The notes below the pieces were generated by a model. It did not search any database, had not been told where the DNA came from, and worked only from the letters and a program-made list of their open reading frames with translations. Shown here in pieces: positions 8,171 through 15,800 of a DNA stretch of 45,832 nt. Numbering within the stretch: the first letter of the stretch is position 1; each line of letters starts with the position of its first letter. Source of the DNA: an uncultured Bacteroides sp. (GTDB lineage Bacteria; Bacteroidota; Bacteroidia; Bacteroidales; Bacteroidaceae); contig CAMTFK010000006.1 of NCBI GenBank assembly GCA_947071285.1, positions 1 through 45,832 of the forward strand, read 5' to 3'. A program made the position numbers and the translations under genes.

Positions 8171-9478
8171 TTACGGGATAAATTTCACTATGATTATCCT
8201 GCGGGTATTCTCATCTATCCTAAAACGGTTGTCGGTGCGTTCGCCTATCAGCCAGATAATGTGCCTGCCGCTACAAAGCATCCATTGTTGTTCTTTGCGT
8301 GAAAGGGAGAATTTACGATCGGTAAGGTAATCGCTGACTTTTTTCCGCCCCGTCATACCGAAGGGGACGAAGCTATCTCCTTGGCGGTAACGTCTTACGG
8401 TGAGGGATGACTCTAATTTATCTGCATCGAAGCAAGCTGTATTCCGGTCGCGCGGAATGACGAAGTCGTTTGTGAGTTCCCGTTCTTCCATAATGAGTCG
8501 GAAGGGGAGGGCGTCATCGTCCGGAGATAATAGGGTTGAAGAATCGGCAGAACAGATAGGGTCTATCACTAATAATGTCCGGTCTTTGATGACGCGCCAT
8601 TCTTTGCTGAGAAATATTTTTCCCGGCTGTCCGTTCAGAGAGGCGAATATATCTTTTATTTGGGCGCTGTTGAATCCCAGCGGAGACAACATCTCAAACA
8701 ATAAAGTTTCCGGGGCGGGTTCCTCAAGTAAGGCTTGTATCAGGATGCCTTGTCCGGTCTGCACCTTTTGTTTTCCTTCCTCTATACCTTTCTTATATAA
8801 TAGGGCTGCATCGTTCAGATGTTCTGCGGTGCGGAGAAGGCTTTCCTTTACCGAAGGATTGATTTCCTGCATCAAGGGCAGAAGGTTGAGGCGTATTTTG
8901 TTGCGGGTGTATTCATCTTGCAGGTTGGTGCTGTCTGTTACATAAGGTTGTCCGATTTCTTGCAGATATTCTGTTATTTCTCTCCGGTCGATGCATAGCA
9001 AGGGACGGACGATATTTCCGTTTTTGGGACGAATGCCCAGTAACCCGTTGATACCTGTTCCGCGGATAAGGTTCAGTAGGAGGGTTTCTACACTATCGTC
9101 TTTATGATGAGCTACGGCGATGACATCGGCCTTTTGCTTCCGGCGAAGTTCTTCAAACCAGGCATAACGCAATTCGCGTGCTGCCATTTCGATGGATATG
9201 TGTCGTTTGGCTGCTTCTTCCGTCGTTTGGAAATGCCGGATATGTAACGGGGTTTCCAGTTGCAGGCACAGTTGGCGGACAAATGCCTCATCCCGGTCCG
9301 ACTCATCGCCCCGCAGATGAAAGTTGCAGTGCGCTGCTTCACAGGTGTATCCCATATCAAGAAGTAGATGCAATAATGCTACTGAGTCAGCTCCGCCGCT
9401 CAGCGCCACCAGGACTTTATCTTTTAAGGTGAAAAGCTTTTCCTGCTCGATGTATTGCGCTATCTTTTTCTTGTTCAT
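8171..9478 (-). CDS. tilS: tRNA(Ile)-lysidine synthetase TilS
   Basis: This 435-residue protein attaches lysine to C34 of tRNA-Ile(CAU) using ATP, changing its decoding from AUG to AUA; the function is normally essential. The PP-loop ATP pyrophosphatase motif SGGADS is at residues 27-32, followed by the N-terminal catalytic region (HCNFHLRGDESDRDEAFV, AVAHHKDDSVETLLLNLIRG) and the C-terminal TilS domains (near TVRRYRQGDSFVPFGMTGRK). Length fits the family. An in-frame ATG exists at 9493, but the promoter box at 9483-9490 lies inside that extension, and the family usually starts near MNKKKIAQYIE, so ATG 9478 is preferred. Confidence 0.93.
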   Translation of the reverse strand: MNKKKIAQYIEQEKLFTLKDKVLVALSGGADSVALLHLLLDMGYTCEAAHCNFHLRGDESDRDEAFVRQLCLQLETPLHIRHFQTTEEAAKRHISIEMAARELRYAWFEELRRKQKADVIAVAHHKDDSVETLLLNLIRGTGINGLLGIRPKNGNIVRPLLCIDRREITEYLQEIGQPYVTDSTNLQDEYTRNKIRLNLLPLMQEINPSVKESLLRTAEHLNDAALLYKKGIEEGKQKVQTGQGILIQALLEEPAPETLLFEMLSPLGFNSAQIKDIFASLNGQPGKIFLSKEWRVIKDRTLLVIDPICSADSSTLLSPDDDALPFRLIMEERELTNDFVIPRDRNTACFDADKLESSLTVRRYRQGDSFVPFGMTGRKKVSDYLTDRKFSLSRKEQQWMLCSGRHIIWLIGERTDNRFRIDENTRRIIIVKFIP

Positions 9479-9482
9479 GCCG

Positions 9483-9490
9483 CAAAGATA
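9483..9490 (-). promoter_or_regulatory. -7 box of tilS, almost touching the start codon
   Basis: The minus strand reads TATCTTTG, ending only 4 bp before ATG 9478. Transcription from it would start at or next to the ATG, giving a nearly leaderless mRNA. Confidence 0.45.
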
Positions 9491-9594
9491 CATTTTATTC
9501 GATTATTCCTGATAATTATCTTCTGTAAACATCTCCTTTTTTGCTCCTTATTTAAAAACAATCTAAATAATTTGTGCGCTACAGGCAAAACATT

Positions 9595-9602
9595 TATCTT
9601 TG
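9595..9602 (+). promoter_or_regulatory. -7 box of the feoAB operon
   Basis: TATCTTTG lies 28 bp before ATG 9631. The longer in-frame start at 9574 would be upstream of this box, so it is rejected. No clear Fur-type operator could be recognised by eye. Confidence 0.55.
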
Positions 9603-9630
9603 CACCAAAATTAATGAAAGAGAGAAGACT

Positions 9631-12096
9631 ATGCGTTTGTCCGAATTAAAAACAGGAGAAAAAGGTGTAATCGTTAAAGTTTTGGGACACGGCGGTTTCC
9701 GTAAACGAATTGTAGAAATGGGTTTCATCAAAGGCAAAACGGTGGAAGTTTTGCTGAATGCTCCGTTGAAAGACCCTATCAAGTATAAAGTAATGGGTTA
9801 CGAAATCTCTCTGCGACGTCAGGAAGCAGGGATGATTGAAATCATCAGCGAACAGGAAGCGAAAGAGCAAGCGACGAGGCAGGATTATCATCCCGGAATG
9901 AGCGAAGATATTTACCTGGGTGATGAAGCACTGAAACGCGCCGCCCTTGGCAAACGCCGCACCATCAATGTCGCTTTGGTGGGTAATCCCAATTGTGGAA
10001 AAACTTCTCTGTTCAATATTGCTTCCGGCTCACACGAACATGTTGGTAATTATAGTGGCGTTACAGTGGATGCCAAGGAAGGTTATTTTAATTTTCAAGG
10101 TTATCAATTCCGCATTGTCGACTTACCCGGTACGTATTCGCTATCGGCTTATAGTCCTGAAGAAATGTATGTCCGCCATCACATCATCAATGAAACGCCG
10201 GATATAGTTATCAATGTGGTTGATTCCTCCAATCTGGAGCGTAATCTTTACCTCACCACTCAGTTGATTGATATGAACGTGCGCATGGTGATGGCCCTCA
10301 ATATGTACGACGAATTGGAAGCCAGTGGTAATACGTTGGATTATATGACACTTAGCCAGTTGTTCGGTGTCCCGATGGTGCCCACAGTTTCACGTACGGG
10401 CAAAGGTATCGAAGAGCTTTTCCATGTTGTAATCAGCATTTACGAAGGTGCCGACTTCCTGGATCAAAAAGAAAACGTGCGTACTGAAGTCTTGAAAGAT
10501 TTGCGGGAATGGCATAAGGAATTTGTGCCCGGTTATAGCGCCGGGGCTCATCAAGAAGGAAGCCATCATGGTTTCTATCGCCATATTCATATCAATCATG
10601 GACCGGAATTGGAGCGCAGTATTGAAGAAGTAAAGCGCGTTGTCAGTGAGAATGAGGACATCAGGCATAAATATTCTACTCGTTTTCTGGCTATCAAACT
10701 GTTGGAAAATGACCCGGATTTAGAAAAAATAGTCAAAACCTTGCCTAATGGCAAAGAAATCATAGCTGTCCGCGATCAGGAGAGCCGTCGTATTCGTGAG
10801 GTGTTGAATGAGGATTGCGACCAGGCAATCACTGATGCCAAGTATGGTTTTATCTCCGGTGCTCTTAAAGAAACATTCGTGGATAATCATCTGGATAAGG
10901 AGCACACCACCCGTGTGATAGACTCTATCGTGACGCACCGTTTCTGGGGATTTCCTATTTTCTTCCTCTTCATGTACCTCATGTTTGAAGGAACATTCGT
11001 GCTTGGTGAATATCCGATGATGGGCATTGAATGGCTGGTGGAGTTTTTTGGAAACCTTATACGTGATAATATGGCGGATGGACCGCTGAAAGATTTGCTG
11101 GTAGACGGTATTATAGGTGGTGTGGGAGGCGTTATTGTTTTCCTGCCGAATATTCTTATCCTTTACTTCTGTATATCGCTGATGGAAGACTCCGGTTACA
11201 TGGCACGCGCGGCGTTTATTATGGATAAGATTATGCATAAGATGGGGTTGCATGGCAAATCCTTTATTCCTTTGATTATGGGTTTTGGGTGTAACGTTCC
11301 CGCTATTATGGCTTCGCGTACCATTGAAAACCGCAAGAGTCGTCTGATTACTATGCTCGTCAATCCGTTGATGTCATGTAGTGCCCGCTTGCCGATTTAT
11401 TTATTGCTGGTAGGTGCGTTTTTCCCGAACAATGGCAGTCTGATATTGTTGCTTATATATTCGATAGGTATTCTGTTGGCGGTGTTACTGGCACGTTTGT
11501 TCAGTCGTTTTCTGGTGAAGGGGGATGATACCCCGTTCGTAATGGAACTTCCGCCTTATCGCATGCCAACAGCAAAAGCCATTTTCCGGCATACGTGGGA
11601 AAAGGGGGCGCAATATCTCCGCAAGATGGGGGGGATTATCATGATAGCTTCTATCGTGATATGGGCACTGGGTTATTATCCCGACCATGATGCATATGAG
11701 ACTGTTGCCGAACAGCAGGAGAATTCCTACATCGGACAGATAGGTAAAGCGATGGAGCCGGTTATTGAGCCGTTGGGATTTGACTGGAAACTGGGTATCG
11801 GTATACTTTCGGGCGTAGGAGCCAAGGAATTGGTAGTAAGTACATTAGGAGTACTTTATACGAATGATGCGGAAGCCGATGTGGTAAGTCTTGCCGAACG
11901 TATTCCCATCACACCGTTGGTAGCTTTCTGCTATATGGTGTTCGTGCTTATATATTTCCCGTGTATTGCCACGATTGTAGCCATCAAGCAAGAGTCTGGT
12001 AGTTGGAAATGGGCACTGTTTACGGCAGTATACACTACGCTGCTTGCATGGGTGATGGCATTTGCTATATATAGAATAGGAGGATTATTTGTATGA
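9631..12096 (+). CDS. feoB: Ferrous iron transporter, FeoA-FeoB fusion
   Basis: This 821-residue inner-membrane GTP-dependent Fe(II) importer has an SH3-like FeoA domain fused at its N-terminus (about 1-75, MRLSELKTGEKG onward), as is common in Bacteroides. The G-domain follows: G1 GNPNCGKT (118-125), SGVTVD switch I, G3 DLPG (164-167) and G4 NMYD (224-227). Then come the membrane core with FGCNVPAIMASRTIENRKSR and a second gate-like repeat near GILSGVGAKELVVSTLG. The start ATG at 9631 is preceded by an AGAGAGA-like ribosome site and the promoter box at 9595. The stop overlaps the next gene by ATGA. The operon presumably supplies iron under anaerobic conditions. Confidence 0.97.
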   Translation: MRLSELKTGEKGVIVKVLGHGGFRKRIVEMGFIKGKTVEVLLNAPLKDPIKYKVMGYEISLRRQEAGMIEIISEQEAKEQATRQDYHPGMSEDIYLGDEALKRAALGKRRTINVALVGNPNCGKTSLFNIASGSHEHVGNYSGVTVDAKEGYFNFQGYQFRIVDLPGTYSLSAYSPEEMYVRHHIINETPDIVINVVDSSNLERNLYLTTQLIDMNVRMVMALNMYDELEASGNTLDYMTLSQLFGVPMVPTVSRTGKGIEELFHVVISIYEGADFLDQKENVRTEVLKDLREWHKEFVPGYSAGAHQEGSHHGFYRHIHINHGPELERSIEEVKRVVSENEDIRHKYSTRFLAIKLLENDPDLEKIVKTLPNGKEIIAVRDQESRRIREVLNEDCDQAITDAKYGFISGALKETFVDNHLDKEHTTRVIDSIVTHRFWGFPIFFLFMYLMFEGTFVLGEYPMMGIEWLVEFFGNLIRDNMADGPLKDLLVDGIIGGVGGVIVFLPNILILYFCISLMEDSGYMARAAFIMDKIMHKMGLHGKSFIPLIMGFGCNVPAIMASRTIENRKSRLITMLVNPLMSCSARLPIYLLLVGAFFPNNGSLILLLIYSIGILLAVLLARLFSRFLVKGDDTPFVMELPPYRMPTAKAIFRHTWEKGAQYLRKMGGIIMIASIVIWALGYYPDHDAYETVAEQQENSYIGQIGKAMEPVIEPLGFDWKLGIGILSGVGAKELVVSTLGVLYTNDAEADVVSLAERIPITPLVAFCYMVFVLIYFPCIATIVAIKQESGSWKWALFTAVYTTLLAWVMAFAIYRIGGLFV

Positions 12097-12308
12097 TGAA
12101 TTGGCAACAATGGGTAGTCGCAACCCTGTTACTGTTGTGTATTGTCCGGATAGGTTGGGGTATTTATACTTTTTTCCGCCGGACAAAAGAAAATGGTAAT
12201 CCCTGTGCAAACTGCGTAACCGGTTGTGACTTAAAGCGATTGATGGACGAGAAGCGTGCAGCGTGCAGTGTCACTAAAAAAGAAAAGAAGAAAAAATGCT
12301 GCGGATAG
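12093..12308 (+). CDS. FeoB-associated Cys-rich membrane protein
   Basis: This 71-residue protein has one N-terminal transmembrane helix (about 7-27) and a cytoplasmic Cys-rich tail: CANCVTGC, a single Cys near residue 58, and a terminal CCG after a lysine run. It matches the small FeoB-associated Cys-rich family that often follows feoB. Its ATG overlaps the feoB TGA (12093-12096), so the two are translationally coupled. The tail may bind iron or pass it from the FeoB channel, but that role is inference. A second ATG at 12096 is also possible. Confidence 0.85.
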   Translation: MMNWQQWVVATLLLLCIVRIGWGIYTFFRRTKENGNPCANCVTGCDLKRLMDEKRAACSVTKKEKKKKCCG

Positions 12309-12330
12309 TTGGTATATTCAAAAAATGTAC

Positions 12331-12338
12331 TACCTTTG
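12331..12338 (+). promoter_or_regulatory. -7 box of the tRNA-Cys gene
   Basis: TACCTTTG lies 21 bp before the mature tRNA 5' end. Confidence 0.55.
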
Positions 12339-12359
12339 CAACCGCAAACAAAAAAAGAC

Positions 12360-12431
12360 GGTTCCTTGGATGAGTGGCTTAGTCAGCGGTCTGCAAAACC
12401 GTGTACGGCGGTTCGAATCCGCCAGGAACCT
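12360..12431 (+). tRNA. tRNA-Cys (GCA anticodon)
   Basis: The 7-bp acceptor stem is GGTTCCT (12360-12366) with AGGAACC (12424-12430). The anticodon loop CTGCAAA contains GCA at 12393-12395. The T-arm is GGCGG-TTCGAAT-CCGCC (12407-12423). The discriminator T at 12431 is the U73 identity base expected for tRNA-Cys. CCA is not encoded. A terminator hairpin follows at once, so it is a single-tRNA transcript. The 3' end borders the Fic remnant and helicase block, as is typical when a tRNA has served as an integration site. Confidence 0.95.
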
Positions 12432-12438
12432 CAAAGAT

Positions 12439-12481
12439 GAAGAGAGGGAACTAGAAAGTCTGGTTCCCTCTCTTCGTTTTT
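12439..12481 (+). terminator. Intrinsic terminator of tRNA-Cys
   Basis: A perfect 13-bp stem, GAAGAGAGGGAAC (12439-12451) with GTTCCCTCTCTTC (12463-12475), is followed by GTTTTT. Confidence 0.85.
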
Positions 12482-12483
12482 GA

Positions 12484-12832
12484 CAGATTCTTAATCAATC
12501 GGCCCAAAGCTCCACAAGAAATCAGAAGTAGGTTAAACGAAATACTGTTTGAACAAGATAACTATGCCAATCCATTAGAGAAAGCAGTATTCCTGCATTG
12601 TAATATCGCGCGTTTGCAGCCTTTTATAGATGGCAATAAACGAACTTCACGTATGGTAGAGAGCATTACTCTGATGAATGCTGATATTATTCCTGTTTAT
12701 TCTTCCAAAGATGCTGATATTTTGCACTATAGAAAAGGATTGATAGCATTTTACGAAACAGAAGACTATAGCCAATATGCTGACTATTTTCTGAATAAGC
12801 AAATAGAGAGGATTCATGAGATTGGAAAATGA
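12484..12832 (+). pseudogene. 5'-truncated Fic-family remnant
   Basis: A frame running from about 12484 to a TGA at 12830-12832 reads a Fic-like C-terminal half: ...LEKAVFLHCNIARL, then QPFIDGNKRTSRM, then a helical tail ending HEIGK. The Fic active-site loop is HPFx[DE]GNxR; here the catalytic His is Gln. There is no plausible ATG or ribosome site upstream of the motif, and the frame runs back into the tRNA-Cys terminator, so the N-terminal two thirds are missing. A TTG at 12614 would give only 72 residues. I read it as a dead fragment left by insertion or deletion beside the tRNA. An active Fic would AMPylate a protein or act as a toxin; this copy should not. Confidence 0.75.
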
Positions 12833-12842
12833 AATCCTACAA

Positions 12843-12873
12843 GTATCCATGAACTTTAATCGTTCATGGATAC
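12843..12873. terminator. 12-bp hairpin at the helicase stop codon
   Basis: GTATCCATGAAC (12843-12854) pairs perfectly with GTTCATGGATAC (12862-12873); the helicase TAA lies in the 7-nt loop. There is no strong U-tract on either strand, so terminator function is only likely. It sits between the Fic remnant and the helicase, which converge. Confidence 0.5.
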
Positions 12874-15800
12874 CATTCCATCCGTATGCTTGAAGATTCC
12901 TCTATCAATCAGAATTTGTATAGCCTGTTCCGTCACCATGTCTAAGTTTGCACCTTTTCTGCTGAAACCCAGAAGTTGGGAAGTCAGCCGTTTTAAGTCT
13001 TCTATCGGCATGGAAATCTGTTGTTCTATGGCATAGCGGGCGGCACTCATTACCTCTAAAACAGGAATGTCCAGAATGTCACGTTTGGAATTGATGCGGT
13101 AAAAGTCAGCGTCTTTTGCTTTCTCTTCGCTTTCCCAGTAGATGGTGGAATTTCCCGATAGGGGGTCTTTATATGCATTTTTGAGAAGATCATCAATGAA
13201 TCCTTGCAAGCGGGTGGTTACTCTTGTTAATTTCCAGATGCGTAAGATTCTTTTATATAATAAGGTATTCGTTATAGGCTGTTCAATCCGTACTATTTGC
13301 TCAAGTTGCCTTTTTACCTGATATGATGAAGCCATTACCTTATCAATATCCGTACTATAGCTTATTTCCGGCAAATCAGCAAAAACATATTCTTTTTCGC
13401 GGCTATTTACTAATTCTACAACAGGTTCGTTATCTATACTGAATGCTTTCAGTACAGCGGGTTGTATCGGAAGAGGTGATTTTTCTTCCGCTTTTACATT
13501 CTTTACATCCTCCAGCTTTTTGATAATGCGTTCCACTACATTCTCTTTATGTTCGAACCAATCGACGGACCATACACGCATGATATTCCAGTGAAGCATC
13601 TGCAAGACGCTGGGTTGCACAATCTCTCGGTCCCTGGTCGTTTTTGTTTCATAATAATTCTTGCCGTCACACAATATTCCTAAGATATATGTATCCGGTT
13701 GCTCCGGGTTTACAATAGCTAGGTCAACCTTAAAGTTTGAACGCCCCACCAGAGTGTCCACTTTATAACCGCGCTGGGTAAGCTCCTGTGCTATTAATGT
13801 TATCAAATCACTTTGTTTTTGATTCTGAAGTTGAACTGCTGGAATAGGAGAGGTGCCGCGTTCTGCAAACTCCAGGAACTTTTTTAATCCTTCCACACCT
13901 TTGGACTTGGTACGTTTCAAATCTATTTGCTCAGAACGTAAAGTAGAGAAAATAATCATTTCATAGCGGGCACGGGATACAGCGACATTCAGACGGCGCT
14001 CACCTCCCTGATTGTTTAGCGGACCGAAATTCATAGAGACATTGCCATTCTTGTCCGGTCCGTATCCTATCGAGAAAAGTATGACATCCCGTTCGTCACC
14101 TTGCACGTTTTCCAGATTCTTGATGAAGATAGGTTCATTGCTTTGAAAAGCCTTTTCTTCTAATTCCGGATATTTGTTCAATTCCTCTATCAATATGTCT
14201 TCTATAAGATTCTGTTGTACCTGACTGAAAGATACTACGCCTATGCTTTTTTCGGATAGCTCCGGCGTTTGTAAGCGATGGAGTATTTCTTTCACAATCG
14301 TTTCCGCTTCGGCATAGTTACTGCGTGTACGTCCCTTGTCATACGATCCGTTGACCTGAACCAGGCGTACTTTTGAAACTCTATCATCTACGGAAGGGAA
14401 AGTATATAATTTCCCATTGTAGTATTGGGAGTTACTGAAAGCAATCAGACTTTCGTGTTTGCTGCGGTAATGCCAAGTCAGATAGCGGGATGGAATTGAT
14501 AGTGAAATACAGTCATCCAGAATACTTTCCATATCATCAAACTCAGCTTCTTCCTCGTCAACTTGCGAGGAGGAGAAGAAACTTGTTGGCGGCATTTGTT
14601 TAGGGTCGCCTACCACAACCAATGCTTTACCCCGGGCTATAGCGCCGACAGCTTCACTGGTTGGCATTTGGGAAGCTTCATCAAAGATGACAAGGTCGAA
14701 TTTTTCTGCGTCCAGATCAATATATTGCGCTACTGATATAGGACTCATTAACATGCATGGGCACAGTTTGGGCAACAGGGTTGGTATCTGGTCTATGATT
14801 CTCCGGATGGACGTACCACGTCCCCCATTGGAGATATTCCTTTTCAGGATTCCTATTTCGGAACTGGATGCAGCTTCCATTGTCAGGGAAGGTATCTTCG
14901 CTGCTAATCTGCAATATAGCTCTTTTTTGCTTAGTTCCTGGAACTCTGTAGTCAGCAACTTATATTTATTAATCATCTCTTCAAACAGCAACCCGTTGAA
15001 AAGTCGCAAAGTCTCGTCTGCATCAACGGCTTTTATTGCTAATTGATGATAGACACCTTTCATATATGCATCTGCCGCCTCTAATCCTGTTTTATGCTGA
15101 TCGGCAATATAGTTGATAACTACGGTAAGATGTTGGGATTCCAGTTCCCTTTTACGGATGCACCATTGTCCCCAATCCTTAATCAGATTGAAATGTGCCA
15201 GCCATGTATGGAGGAGGATCGGCAATTTCATTTCAAGGTCGATGTCAGGCATTTGCATGTAGCACAAACTTTTTATTTCATTGAGAACGGTATTCAGCTC
15301 ATTGGAGGTGCTGACTGCCTGCTTGAATGTGTGTTCATTGGATTGCTGAAATGTGTTCCAATCCGCGTCAATCTTGCTCACAAATTGATTAAGGACTTCT
15401 ACAAATGGCTGTTGGGCTATTTTTGTATACTCCACAATAGTTCTGTAAACCATTGGAAGAATCTCCAATGTGGAAGTGATCTCATCCCATTTTTCTTTGT
15501 TTTTTCTTCCTAAGAAACCAAAGAAGGATGATAATTCAGAAGACTGTTCCTGAATTATCTTATTATTTTTATGATAGGTAGCGAGCTTATCTAAAAGCCC
15601 GGGTATCTGTTCCGCCTGCAAATTCGTGTTGTAGAGCCTTAATCTTTTGAGATAGGAACGCTTTGCGAAGAATCTGGGTAAGAACCACTTCGTCTCAATT
15701 GTTTTCCATTCTTGTTGAAGGATAAATGCATTTTCCTCGAGGATTTGAGGCGCATAATCTTTGCTCAACTCTGCTCGTGAAATGTCTCGTTCGCGGCCTG

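Noticed and set aside
8043..8330. Plus-strand frame crossing the palindrome into tilS
   Set aside because: It starts inside the 39-bp palindrome and runs antisense to tilS, with no domain recognised.
9574..9630. N-terminal extension of FeoAB
   Set aside because: The promoter -7 box at 9595-9602 lies inside the extension, and the FeoA domain starts at ATG 9631.
12256..12483. Frame across the tRNA-Cys gene
   Set aside because: It overlaps a clear tRNA and its terminator, so it is not coding.
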